Source of the DNA: Latrodectus hesperus
Taxonomy: Eukaryota; Arthropoda; Arachnida; Araneae; Theridiidae
Assembly: GCA_037975125.1 (NCBI GenBank)
Contig: CM075852.1
Coordinates: forward strand, 620,001-684,000
Length of the DNA stretch: 64,000 nucleotides
Reading direction: 5' to 3'
The position numbers and the translations under genes were made by a program. Numbering within the stretch: the first letter of the stretch is position 1; each line of letters begins with the position of its first letter. The notes beneath the pieces are model-generated. The model had not been told where the DNA came from. It ran no database searches and saw nothing but the letters and a program-made list of their open reading frames with translations. Shown here one piece after another: positions 47,208 to 58,749 of this stretch.

Positions 47208-48088
47208 AGTAAGGGAGCGTCTTTCGTTTTAATCAGAGCACCACGAAGGTGAAAGTACGTCTTTGCTCCTTTTTAAATACTCCGATAGATGGCACCACCA
47301 GAGGATCCAATCCCACAATTTTGACATTGATCTGAAGGGGAAAGAAATATTCGGTACTTTTCCGTTTCGCCGGCGCAAGCGATAAAGTCGCCAAAAATGA
47401 TACAACTGGCGCTAGAGGGAATATCTCCGCTGGTAACCTTTTACTGATATGTTTCCAAAACATGTGACGGCCTTTTACCGTCAACTACTTTATTTCGACT
47501 CTTTTTTCCCCATTTTATAATTTCATGCTATGTTAATATATATACAAATTTAATAATTTCATAAAATATCTCTAGAAAAAATAGGATTTTAAAAATATAG
47601 CTTAAAAAATAATATTCATTAAATATAAATTCACATAAAAAATATTTAAAAAAAATAAGATTTTGAAATATGCATCACCCGATAAATTGTAATCTAATAT
47701 AATAAATAAATAAATTGAGGCTCTGGCACCCAACATTCCACACATAGCGTGAACACGAGAACAACAATTAAATTAATAAATTTAAAAATTTTTATGTAAA
47801 ACAACATTATTTAAAAAAATTTTATGTGTATACTGTGTGTTGTCACCAATTGGCAACTTAATTTTTGTTTGGCAATATTTGCGCCGGCGAAACGGAAAAG
47901 TACCAAATATTCTACAGACCATTGTCCCCATAGTAACTGCTCAATGTCCGACCATAGAACTTTCGATTCCACGGATTTAACGAGCACGTATATCGCATGT
48001 ACAAGGTGGGTCTTAGGCGACATTGGAAATCGAATCCCACCCTTCCGGATGGAAGGCCGATGCCCTAACCACTAGGCTACCAAGACTC
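47208..48088 (-). mobile_element. tRNA-derived SINE, family A, split by a DNA transposon
   Basis: 47208-47352 and 47905-48088 together align with the SINEs at 11463 and 27147. The head near 48060-48085 has TAGCCTAGTGG and the B box region GGATTCGATTTCC. The 3' tail is truncated at about 47208. The interruption at 47353-47904 is a separate inverted-repeat element. Confidence 0.85.
47353..47904. mobile_element. 552 bp inverted-repeat transposon (MITE-like), 8 bp TSD
   Basis: The left terminus GGTACTTTTCCGTTTCGCCG, continuing GCGCAA, is the exact reverse complement of the right terminus, 26 bp perfect. Both sides carry AAATATTC (47345-47352 and 47905-47912), an exact 8 bp target duplication. 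The GC-rich ends contrast with the AT-rich middle. No transposase is encoded. The 8 bp duplication fits hAT-, P- or Merlin-like enzymes; the GGTAC end does not let me choose. Confidence 0.9.
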
Positions 48089-48694
48089 ACGCCTATAATT
48101 TACTAGCTCAAGATGGCGTCAGTAACATAATTTAGTGACAAGCTTGAATGTGCGAGAGAGATGGCTGAAACAGGTTTACACAGGATCGCAATAACACGCT
48201 TACATATACTAACTTACAATATAAACTATAAAAGAGTGTACATCTAATCAACAATTTATTTCCATGTTATGCGAATACAAAGTGCAAAATCAAATTTTCT
48301 GAGCCTTAGGCAGCAAGTTTTGTATAGTTACGCAAATAGTGTATTTTTGTTACGTAAGTATACTTGAATAAAATTTATCTCTTTTGAAAAAAATTATGTG
48401 TCACGATTTTTAATATCGTAATCTTTTAAAAAATAATTCATGTTTTTTTATTTTACCTTTTACTTTGCATTTTTTTATTAAACGATTAGAAAGAAATAGC
48501 AATTTTTTAAATAAAGAATTTTTTTTTTGATAAAAGATAATTATTGCGCGAATTACAATTTACTAAAAAAAATTGCATGTAGTTTTATCAGTAAGTTAAA
48601 TAATTAATTTAAAATGTATTATAGTGCAACATTCCATTCAGAATAATTAACAGTGGTTTATTAGAAATAAACCACATTTGATATACACTTTTTC

Positions 48695-48896
48695 GGTACT
48701 TACGTATTAGCGTCACCGCAGCTTCTTAAGCAGAACTAATTTGGAAGAAATTTTCTTATAATTAAAAAAATTTCGTTTTCTAATTACAAGTAAATTTTTC
48801 ATAATTAGAAAAAGAAATTTCCTAATTAAAAGTTAAGGGCTAATTCTACTTAAATTTTGTGCAAAATTGCTGCGGTGACAGTAATGCGTAAGTACC
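48695..48896. mobile_element. 202 bp fold-back / MITE-like element
   Basis: Left GGTACTTACGTATTAGCGTC and the reverse complement of the right end (GGTACTTACGCATTACTGTC) continue in both cases into ACCGCAGC. The middle is also partly self-complementary (TTTTCTAATTA and TAATTAGAAAAA). The flanks show no clean duplication. The first seven bases, GGTACTT, equal those of the element at 47353-47904. Confidence 0.7.
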
Positions 48897-48943
48897 ACAT
48901 TTTTTTATATAACCTTTTTTGCCCTATTTTAACATATAACAAT

Positions 48944-50818
48944 ATGAATAAGCGTGGGAAAAAATGCCGACAATATAGTACTAAATATTTGAAGTATGGC
49001 TTTATTTCATTACCAGGAAACAGTATATTTATCTGTTTACTGTGTAATAAAATTATGTTAAATGATTCAAGGAAGCCTTCCAATTAACATTTAATAAAAA
49101 TTCATAGTAATAAAGATAAGGTTTTAACGTTTTTTTCAAACAGTCAAAGAAAAACATTTGAAAACCCTTTCACTGCAACAACTCATAGGAATAGCATATA
49201 AGCGAGATTATAATTAACTGTTTCTCATAATATATCTTTGTTGATGGTAAAGTTTGGTAATATTGTTGAAGAATTTATTTTACAAACTGTAAGAAAGGTA
49301 ACTAGCTTCCGCTAACAGAAAAAGAGAGTTTCACGGATTAATAATAATGTACAAAAGAATGACGAAATATAGTCGTAGAAAATTCTTTACTTGAATACTT
49401 TAAAATATCTTAATTTTCTATACTGCTTAAGGAGTACGAATAAAAGAAGCTTTACTTATGTATGATTTCCAAAAGAAGAAGAAATTCGCCAAATATTGCT
49501 ATTTACTGAATGTTAGGATCTATACGAAAGGTGCAATGTCATTTGTTCAGTTAAAAAGCCTTTTCGATGGAAAAGTGGTACCCTTGGTTAATATCATTTC
49601 TGTTGTAATCAGGTATTGCGGCAATGATAAGCAGATGCCGAGTCATTCTAGCATACTTAAAATAAGCTGAGTCCAATGTATTCATGGTCTTGTTCGCAAA
49701 ACACTTAGCGATTATTTTTTAATATTTGCATGAGTCACTAGATTATGTCATTAAAGTCATTAATAAGATACAAAAGAATACCTTGAATGATAAATTATTT
49801 GTACAAATTTGATTGGAAATTTTTTTTTGATTCCCTTGATGAATATTATTTCTGTTGTTACAGACGGTGCTCCCGCAATGATGGAAATTAACCGAGACGC
49901 TTTCTGGTATACATAATAAGCTGTAAAATAAATAAAATAAGCTGTTAAATAAGTTAAAATAAGCTGTAACGAATGTATTTTCAGTACATTGTGTCATTCA
50001 TCGACGTATTTTCCTTGCAAAACATCTTAGAGAATGTTTGCATGGATCAGTAGATAATGTCTTTAGAGCAGTTAAAATCAGAAGGACTATCTTCGAATTG
50101 TTTGAAAAGTGAAAGAGACTTTAATTGCTTACTATTTCACACATGTTGGTTATTTAAAATGCTTAAATCAATTTTACATTCACTCTATGATTTAGTATTG
50201 GAATTCCTAGAGAGCAAAGGCAACGATTTGTGGCAAAATTTAATTAACTGAAAAAATGACATAGCTAAAATGACTGATTTCATTTGCCAAAAATAACGAA
50301 ACTATTTTGAAACTACAAGATGATCTATTAATTTTAATTAAAATTAAAAACTTAATATCTGCATTCATTACATAATTTTTTTTTTTGGCAAACAAAGTTT
50401 TGGAAGAAAGGAATGTTCTCACTTCAAAAATCTTTTGAAATTCTGAAGCAGAGATGAATATTTGCTTACTTACTATTAAAACTTCATGCATACATAAATC
50501 AGATTTTAAAACATTCCTTACATAGATATTCCTGACTTGGGGTTTAACATTTTTCTGTATATAAAAACTGAAATCCAAAATGGAAACGAATCCACGCTAA
50601 TAACGAAGCACCTTATTGAAATACTATAAATGAGAGGAACTTAAAAAAATGTTTGAACAAATATTCCCCAAATTCTGGTTATAGAAACAAATCCCAATTT
50701 TATATCATGTATTTTATGGATTATTGTAAATAAATAGTTGACTGCCATCCCGTCATCGTATTTGTTAGAACATGGTTAGCACCGTGTAATAAACCTCACA
50801 AAAAAAAAAAAAAAAAAA
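48944..50818 (+). pseudogene. hAT-type (ZBED/SCAND3-like) transposase relic
   Basis: From the ATG at 48944 the frame gives KYGFISLPGNSIFICLLCNK, then after a TAA HLIKIH, together a BED-type finger (C-x2-C...H-x4-H). Further broken frames give IISVVTDGAPAMMEI near 49845, VFSVHCVIHRR near 49975, HLRECLHGSVDNVF near 50020 and LLFHTCW near 50125. They continue with YDLVLEFLESKGNDLWQNLI and FGRKECSHFKNLLKF. These follow the order of a domesticated-type hAT transposase family known in animals as ZBED5/ZBED8/SCAND3-like. A C-terminal AIPSSYLLEHG lies near 50746, then AATAAA (50788-50793) and 19 A's (50800-50818). Many stops are present. Parts around 49590-49765 and 49840-50090 look like diverged duplicates. 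Confidence 0.7.
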
Positions 50819-51059
50819 CCGGCAAGAAATTGGAGATTTACAGTTGTAACTCCCAAGCATTGAGTTGTATATAAATACACTCAAGTTCATTTAAGTCCTT
50901 ATGTTTTTTAATTTTCAAAAATAATTATTGTTTTAATAAATACACTGCTGGCCACCCAAATTGATACACCAAGAAATACAAGAGATATCACAACAAAATT
51001 TATTTTGTTGATAACATGTTAACCAAGTATCAAATGATTAAACTTATAGACTTCTGTGA

Positions 51060-52310
51060 AGTGTGATTCGTGCCAAAATCAGTAGCCAGAGTAGCCGCCA
51101 TTCTTATAGATCACCGCTGCCACACGCCTCGGCATTGATTCAAAGAGACTTTGAATGTGTTCTTAGGATACATACATAGCGATGCAGGTGGGCCTCGGAC
51201 TGTACCTTTAGGTTATCGGGTTTGAAATACTCGCCTATCAGAAAACGCATTGTAATTTTAAACCACGGTCAGGTGACGAGGTCATACTTCAGCTGGTACC
51301 CTCCTCTCTACATCCACACCATACCAGCGGATGATTCTCGGGGTAGAGCAGACCAAACAGCTTCCACGTGTTGCCAAAGTTGGTTTGATGTGGTAGCTGG
51401 GGATGTAATCTGGTTTAATCATTGAGCAACCACGCACCACATGCTTCCTATTGGTGAAAGATCCGGTGAGCTAGCCGGCCAGGGAAGCAATTCAATCTGG
51501 CAATTGACGAAAAACCCTTGGACAATGCGTGGCACGTGTGGTCGCACATTAACCTGTTGAAATATGGCTGTGGGCAAGACCTGAAGGTAAGGAAGGACAA
51601 CTATTTCCAACACCCCCGAGAAGTAGCGCTGGCTGTTTAAAGTACTGTCAATGCTTACTAGAGAAGTGCGAGAGTGATATTCAATATCGCCTCATACCAT
51701 AATAGCCGGTGCACGACCAATGTGGTGGTGCATAACTCAGCTGTTCAGCACCCTCCCTCCATGGTGTCTCCAGACTCGAATGCGAACATCGTGATGTTGC
51801 CGACAGAAGCGTGACTTGTCAGTAAAGACAATTTCATTCCATTTGGCCGTCCACATCCTACTTTCATCACACCATTGGTGGCAGAGTCATCTGTGGATCT
51901 GTATCAAGGGAAGACGAAGCAATGGACGTCTTGTAGACAGAGAGAGCACTGCTGTAAACGGCGTCGAATGGTACGCGCAGACACTGGATGATGCGTTACA
52001 GACTGAATGTGGTGTTCTATGGTTCATGATGTGGCTGAGAGATCCGCAACTGTCATGAGCACAATTTGCCTGCCATCACGTGAAGTGGTGCACTGAGGTG
52101 CATACAATCGAACACGCGTCGGTCCGTCGTATCCTCCTGCATCCAACGATCACATATACGCGTTACAGTTGTTTGTTTTTTTTCCAACGCAACAATCGAT
52201 TTCCCTGAAAGATAATTCACAACCTACGTAGGCCACTATCCTTCCTGTGTCGAGCTCAGATACTTGATCAATAAATGATCCCTGTTTTCTATAAAGCATA
52301 AATGACCGTT
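51060..52310 (-). pseudogene. Tc1-like transposase, many lesions
   Basis: Recognisable pieces on the minus strand, from the N-terminus: SGKSIVALEKKQTTVTRICD near 52200, then WTAEWNEI-like sequence before the first Asp region near 51840. VVLPYLQVLPTAIFQQVNVR and PHVPRIVQGFF follow (51600-51500), where the second catalytic Asp of FQQDN is replaced by Val. LPWPASSPDLSPIGSMW has Gly in place of the catalytic Glu. The C-terminal EHIQSLFESMPRRVAAVI and GGYSGY lie at 51150-51065. With two catalytic residues lost it is certainly dead. Confidence 0.8.
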
Positions 52311-52545
52311 TTTATTTATTTATTTTTCTTTTGAAAAAACCACAAGAAAAACACAATTTTCAAACTTGAAATCGTCTAAATCTCCAAGTCTTAAATAGCG
52401 CTTAGAAATGGCGCCACAGGCGCGTGTGATGGGCGTCTACGCTTGAAATTCTAATCATTTGCATACCTCACCTCCGCTAATGCATGTTGGTTTAATACCC
52501 TGTTGGTTTAATGTTGGTTTAATACCCTGATATACATGTTGGTTT

Positions 52546-52627
52546 AATACCCTGAAGGAAGCATTAAACCAACATGAAATTACATGTTGTAAATTTCATG
52601 TTGGCTTAATGCTTCCTTCAGGGTATT
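52546..52627. repeat. 36 bp-arm hairpin with 10 bp loop
   Basis: The left arm 52546-52581 (AATACCCTGAAGGAAGCATT and on) pairs with the right arm 52592-52627 with a single mismatch (A versus G). The loop is ACATGTTGTA. Immediately left, GTTGGTTTAATACCCTG occurs three times (52487, 52514 and 52538). Confidence 0.92.
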
Positions 52628-52659
52628 GCATTTACGGTGACCAGCAATGTGTGTGTACT

Positions 52660-55620
52660 TCAACAAAATATTTTTTAATTTGTAATTTTTATATGCTGGA
52701 TTTATGTAGCTTTTTCACTCAGGGATCCGTGGTAAAATTTTGACTGTAAAAGGAGTCTATAAGCAAAAAATGTTTGGGAACCACTTGTCTAGAAAATATT
52801 ATTGTTTTTGTATTATTTGTATAAGTACTTATCATAATCATAACATGTTTATTATACTTATATAAATACCGATAAATGAGTTCTATTTATCTATGTAGCA
52901 TTGACAGTAAACTATAATAAATAATTTTGATGGTAAACTATTACAATTTCTTAAAATTTTTCATCTTCCATATTTAACAAAATAAGTATTAATGAAGACG
53001 TTTTTAATTCTGATATTAAACTATATGTAGAATAAGAAAATATAACATAATAGACAGGACACTTATGTATTTTTCTATTTAATAATTTTATCTTTTATGC
53101 TTATTTCAAATGTAAATAATAGAAAAAGAAAAGGTGTGATTTTGCTCCTTTCTATAACTTTTTTTAACGTAAATTATTTTAAGATCATAGAATAAATATA
53201 TTATACATAAAATAGGATAAGGAACATAATAGCAACACAAAAAAATTCTAACATTTGTTGAGAGTATCAGCAAAGTAGAACGTTAAAATACAAAATTTAC
53301 ACACACAATCAGGAGTAATAACAGATTCTCTGAAAATAATTTTGTTAGATAATATAAATTCGAAATAAACTGCTACATTTATCATAAAAAAATAATTATT
53401 TTTTTTGTATTTTATATTCACTCTCACAATATGATATAAAATTCTTGAAATTTATTTTAATAAATGTATTTAACGTGTTTTAATTCCAAAACGATTTGTT
53501 TTCAAATTTTGTAAAGGCTTGATTTAAAACTAAATCTTATAAAGCTTTGTAAAATCTCAAATTAGAATTTCTTCTTTATATTTTATAAAGGAATATAATG
53601 GACGTAATTTTTATAATTTTGTTTCCTTGAGTCCTGTTTTTTAATTATTGGGTAAATTAATTCATTTAAATTATTTATTAATAATTAATTTGTTGGCAAA
53701 TATATGGAAAATTGCATTGTGAAGTTCAAAATATAAATATCAATATCTTTTTATCAGTGATACAACGATGCTTTGCAAACGATATTTTCAAAATTGTATG
53801 TTTTTTTTCTCATCAGTTTAAAAAAAACAGGTTATATTTCATAGAACAAGGTTACATAAAAAGGGAAAGGAATCATATTTCTTACTTATTTACCACAATA
53901 GAACTGAATCTATATTTGATCATTCTCAGAACTCATGGTATTAATTAGTTTGACATTATTCAAACTAAAAGGTATTAAGATTCTTGATAATACTGCTTCT
54001 ATTATAAAAACTATTCTACAAGAATGATAACAAAGATATTCAAGATCTTTATTTTCAACAGGGATAAGATTTATAGTGGAAATAACTAAAAATAAGTGTT
54101 TTCAATGTTCATGTTTTTTGTTTGTTCATTTTCTTTTAATTTAAGTGTATTATATTATCACATCATAAGTATACAACAATGATATCGAAGTAAGAGGATT
54201 TTAATTCTTCTTATTAAATTTAAGTCTTCAAATAACACAAGAAAAATTTAAAGTTTTCTCCCTTTAATATTTAGTTATTTAAAAATAATATAGTTTAGAA
54301 ATAAAAACTGTGTGTGATGTTGTGAGTAAAATTGAGAAATTAGTTATTTTTTTATTTTTTAAATATGATATTTTCTTTAAAACAAGTTCTGATATATAGT
54401 TTGTTCTACCTTATCATGTTTTATTAAAAAGAAATAAAATATAATATTGTAATTAATAATTTTAAACATTAAATACATTATTATTTACTTACATAAATTA
54501 TGTGTGTAAATTATATTTTTACAATAGATATTAAATTTCTTCAAATTTTAACAAATAAACTTAAGTTCCATTTTTTTATGATTTTACTTGAAAAATGGTA
54601 TCTATATGAAGTAAGTTAAAAATCTATAAAAGAATGTTTTATGTGTATTTAAGAATTCTAATCTCTTTATAAAGAATTAATTTAAAAAACACTTATAAAC
54701 ATTTCTATGTAGTAAGATCAGTAAAATCAGTTATAATAAAAAAATTTTAAACAAAAGGTAAAAATTATATAAGTTTTGAACCGATAACTCTTATCTGTAT
54801 TTGAGCAATATTGACGCATTTTATCCTTTCTTAAAACTTTGCATTCGAATCAATTATTAGTAGCTTTCTTTAGCTTCGACATTTGAAATAAAAATCTTCT
54901 TTCAAAGTCAATTTAAGCTTTACAGAATCTGAAAAACACGTTACCGTTAATGAAACACACATAAAACTTTGCATAAAAAAATGTATCTCTGTATCCAGTC
55001 AAAATCCAGACGATAAGCCAGACAAAGTCGAAAAGAACGACATTTTGCAGCTGTCAAATAAACTGCAACAAAATGGATTTACACAGATTCTGTCTGTGAA
55101 TGAAAAAGCTTTTAAGAAGAGTATAAGAAATTATGAATTCTTTAATTTGATATTTGTTGATCCACTGACATTGCGAGAAATGCACTCATCTATTAACTAT
55201 GAAATCCCAGTTTGAATAAAAATAGAAAGACTTTAGTTGAGAAACGCGTTCTGAGAGAACTATTCAAAGTTCTAAATAAGTGAGACTAATCAATTGCTGT
55301 AAGAGTGATTTAATTAATGATATTTAGGGATACTAACTTCAAGCATGTACAGTTTAAGTTGTAGTGCTGATTCTTATATGGATCACTTTCTATTTCGCTG
55401 TATTCAAAAGCGCATTGGATTTTTAAATGAAACCTTAAGACAGATATATATATATATTGAACTTAAAAGAATACTGCTGAATACTTTCATTACTGAGAAT
55501 CATTTTATCCAATAACTAACTGGTGTCTATTGGCTGCTTAGTTGGGGAAAATATGTAATGTATCGAAATATTAGATGAAATCATCATTTGTCTAAAATTT
55601 AATCCTTAAATTAATATCGA
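52660..55620. other. AT-rich noncoding stretch
   Basis: No gene recognised. The short ORFs are low-complexity. Confidence 0.5.
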
Positions 55621-55624
55621 TATT

Positions 55625-56090
55625 TTTCAGGCGTATGCAGAAAGAAACGGATATATATAAGATACCAAGATCGCATGCTATGCGGACGACATTGCTATAT
55701 TGCACACTAGTAGCTACATAGCAAAGTCGGAAAGTTCTCTCAACAGATCTTTAATCGGAATCGGGAATTGGACTAAAGAGCTGAAGCTACGGATCAACCC
55801 ACAAAAAACTAACTGCATGATTTCCACAACAGATAAAAGACATAGACACAACAGACAAAGACATTTAATCCAGTTATAGCCATAGATGGCACGCCCCTTA
55901 ACAAGGTGGATAATCCAAATATATTTGGGTGTGACTCTGGATGCAGAACTTTGATTCACGAAACATATCTAAAACATTTCACACAAGGCACTTAAAATAT
56001 TAAACATCCTCAGAAGTCTCTGTGGTACTAACTGGGAAGCTAACATAGTACCTGTACAGTACAAATTTTAAACAAAGTTATTAATGAACC
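55625..56090 (+). pseudogene. Jockey-like non-LTR retrotransposon RT fragment
   Basis: The frame starting near 55670 gives ACYADDIAILHTSS with the YADD catalytic motif, then SLNRSLIGIGNWTKELKLRI and NPQKTNCMISTTDKRHR, the usual continuation of the palm in jockey/I-type LINEs. A frame change leads to PVIAIDGTPLNKVDNP, LGVTLDAEL and later ALKILNILRSLCGTNWEA, the thumb region. It is truncated at both ends. Just past it a gypsy LTR remnant begins. Confidence 0.8.
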
Positions 56091-56205
56091 GTATGATTCG
56101 ACTTCCATTCCTCACATATGTATTCTAATCCTCTTTTTACTCTTATTGGATATTTTGTATTCGGCAGTAACGCCATCTATTGTCTGTAGATTTAATATGG
56201 ATTTG

Positions 56206-57801
56206 TTACAACCTCCCCCTCTGACCCCGAAGACGTCCCGACCAGGGTTCAGCAGGAGTTTTCGTGGAATAGTTTTGCTCTTGAGCATGACCTATGGCAG
56301 GAGTGGGAGTTTTAGGACAGTTCATTTTTGTTGGCCTACCTCTTCTGCGCAAAGCTTTGATAGGAGAAGTTTTCTTTCCTTGAAAAGGAGTCAATGCCGA
56401 AGTGTGGTATACTCCTATTGGTATATTTGGAGAATCTGTGTTTGCCATAGAATACGATACGGGAGATTTTTGAGTAATGATGATAAATGGTCATTCACGG
56501 CTAGGTGAAAATTTTGCTGTAACACCATCCCTTTTATTACTTAAATTTGGTTTGCTAACCAAAACTAAATCTCCTGATTTATATGTAGGAGCTGGTCTCC
56601 TTCTCTGGTCCGCAAAAGCCTTGCTTTTATTTTGCTGTTCAATAAAGATCTCTTTGGCTTCAGATGTGAATCTTTGCAGTCTTTTTAGATACGGGGTCAA
56701 TTCAATGACAAAGTTATCGTTCTCGATGATACCACGAAAGTCGTTGGTAACATCATCAAGTGTGAGGAGCTCTCGTCCAAAATTGAGATAAGCTGCAGTT
56801 TTTCCAGTTGAACTGCACTTTGAAGTGTTCAGTGTGAATCGAATTGCAGGGGGTTTCTCGGACTATCTATCATGCCGATTTTTAACTAATATGGCAAGAC
56901 GAGGTTTCAAATCACGGTTCTTCCTTTCAACTGGATTTGCTTGAGGGTGGTAAACTGGGGTTAAGGATTGATGAATTTTCATGAGATAACACAGTTGCTG
57001 CATCACAGCAGAAACAAATTGTGTGGTCCATTATCACTGATAATACTGCATGGTATTCCGTATCTCATAGGGATTTCTTCTACAAGAGTAACAGCACATT
57101 CTTTTGCTTTTGCATTTTCCTAGGCAAATAGCTACTAGGTAGTAACATCTTCTATTATAAATATCCATTTTTTCCCATGGCTAACTAGAAGAGTGAATCA
57201 ATGGATAATGTCTCAAACCTTTGGGATGGCACTGCAGCAGACCAGAAGGTTTTTGGTTGGAGGGCTTGTATCGCATACATTCTATACAATCTTTTACATA
57301 ACTGGTGATGTATTTCCGCATGCCAGTCCAGTAGCACGTTCTAGAAATTCTATCAAAAGTGCTTTCAGCACCATAATGACCTGCGGTGGGATCATCGTGA
57401 TGAATTTTAAGAATCTGCTCTCTTGCATCTTCTGGAATGACAAGCTGAGCCTCATCAGATCCTGAATCAGGTGCATATTTGTATAGGACATCTCTGTTCA
57501 TCAATAAACTATTTTCCGTCCAGTTTCTATATTCCTCCGTCAAGTCGACTGCTTCTAAGGCATTTATTATTTTTTTTAGATTTTCATCTTGAAGTTGGCT
57601 GTCTCTGATTTCTTTAGGACTTTTGGTAGGAAAATCTACTGAAACAACAGTGGGTTGGTTAACAGTCACAGAGCATATCTCGCATGGGTTATCTCCTTGG
57701 TGACAGGGAGGGGGAGATAACATGTCAGCTACCACGTTTCTTTTCCAGGAACGTACTCGATATGGAGGTTGAACCTTGGAGTTGTAGAGCCCAAGGAGCA
57801 A
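56206..57801 (-). pseudogene. Integrase, fragment 3
   Basis: The frame 57801-57181 contains the RNase H tail and then HHDDPTAGHYGAESTFDRIS and YVKDCIECMRYKPSNQKPSG, an HHCC zinc domain (HHDDPTAGH, CIEC). The catalytic core is mostly lost. Between 57180 and 56900 only scraps such as YHPQANPVERKNRDLKP remain, with the catalytic Glu. The frames 56700-56491 and 56448-56206 give IFIEQQNKSKAFADQRRRPA, TYKSGDLVLVSKPNLSNK and a Pro-rich tail, the C-terminal region. Confidence 0.8.
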
Positions 57802-58745
57802 GTCGTTTTGACGGGGACTTTAAAGACATGAGTCATCGTAACACCTGATGGTTCGTGACAACTGTGACTTCTTGTCCCTCAATATAGCATCTGAATTTTC
57901 CTAAAGCCCAAACAACTGCAAGGGCTTCACGCTCTGTAGTTGTGTAGTTTCGCTCAGCACTTGTTAGTAGTCGGCTTGCATATTCAATGGGATGTTGAAC
58001 TTCCAGGGCTTTTCCTTGGAGGAGGACAGCACCTAAGGCATACCCACTAGCATCAGTGCGCAAGATGTACGGTTTACTCGGGTTACATTGCTTAAGAATC
58101 GGTGGTGAAATAAGTAATGTCTTTAACTTTTGGAACGAAGCTTTTTCTTGTTCTTTCCAGCACCACGAAGAGGATTTCTTGGTTAGATTGTTGAGATGTC
58201 TGGCTATTTCGGAAAAGTTCGGAATGAACCTCCTATACCAAGAACAAGTTTGCAGAAAGGACTGAACTTGCTTAACAGTTTTGGGTTCAGGCATATCCAG
58301 GATAGCAGCAGTTTTAGCAGGATTAACTTCTAGATCTACAGGGGTAATAAAATGCCCAAGATATTTAATCTTTGAACATGCAAAATTGCATTTTTTTCAG
58401 TTAGCTGTCAATTTGAATAACTCAAGTCGTTGGAAAATGTCTCTTAAATTTTCTAAGTGTCCCTGTAACGACTCTGATAGTACTATAATGTCATCAAGGT
58501 AGGAACGAAGAAAAATGTCACCAAGACCACTTCGGAATTTGTCTATCAGTCTTTGGAAGGTCGCTGGGGCATTTTTCAATCCAAATGGCATTCGTATGAA
58601 ACGATATGTACCGAAAGGACAAATAAATGCAGTTTTGTCTCTATCCATAGGAGCCACATTTACCTGGTGATAACCAGCTTTAAGGTCGATGGTCGACATA
58701 TAACGAGTTTGTTTAACTTCTTGAAGTAAATCATCTATGCGTGGA
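57802..58745 (-). pseudogene. Reverse transcriptase and RNase H, fragment 3
   Basis: The frame 58699-58397 starts in the palm: MSTIDLKAGYHQVNVAPMDR (first Asp), FGTYRFIRMPFGLKNAPATF, and FLRSYLDDIIVLSESLQGHL with YLDD. A stop follows at TAN, then KKCNFACSKIKYLGHF. The frame 58294-57833 continues with KQVQSFLQTCSWYRRFIPNF. It then has YILRTDASGYALGAVLLQ, RNYTTTEREALAVVWAL and VTVVTNHQVLR, an RNase H with Asn where Asp is usual in the TDH motif. Confidence 0.88.
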
Positions 58746-58749
58746 TTCT

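Larger units (their letters stand above)
50941..52652 (-). mobile_element. Decayed Tc1-like transposon with internal hairpin
   Basis: Left end TACACTGCTGGCCACCCAAA and right end ACGGTGACCAGCAATGTG are inverted repeats with a few changes. The transposase remnant is on the minus strand. Near the right end (52480-52630) the element carries an added set of direct repeats and a long hairpin not expected in the family. Confidence 0.8.
56100..58745 (-). mobile_element. Ty3/gypsy fragment 3, conventional order, 5' truncated
   Basis: Minus strand, RT to 3' LTR start, in the order RT, RNase H, integrase. It ends in a purine tract (AGAGGGGGAGG, near 56208-56218), followed by an LTR-like start TGTAACAAATCC (56205 leftward) that is cut off within about 110 bp. 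Gag, protease and the first RT blocks are absent. The right edge coincides with a Penelope-like fragment. Confidence 0.85.
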
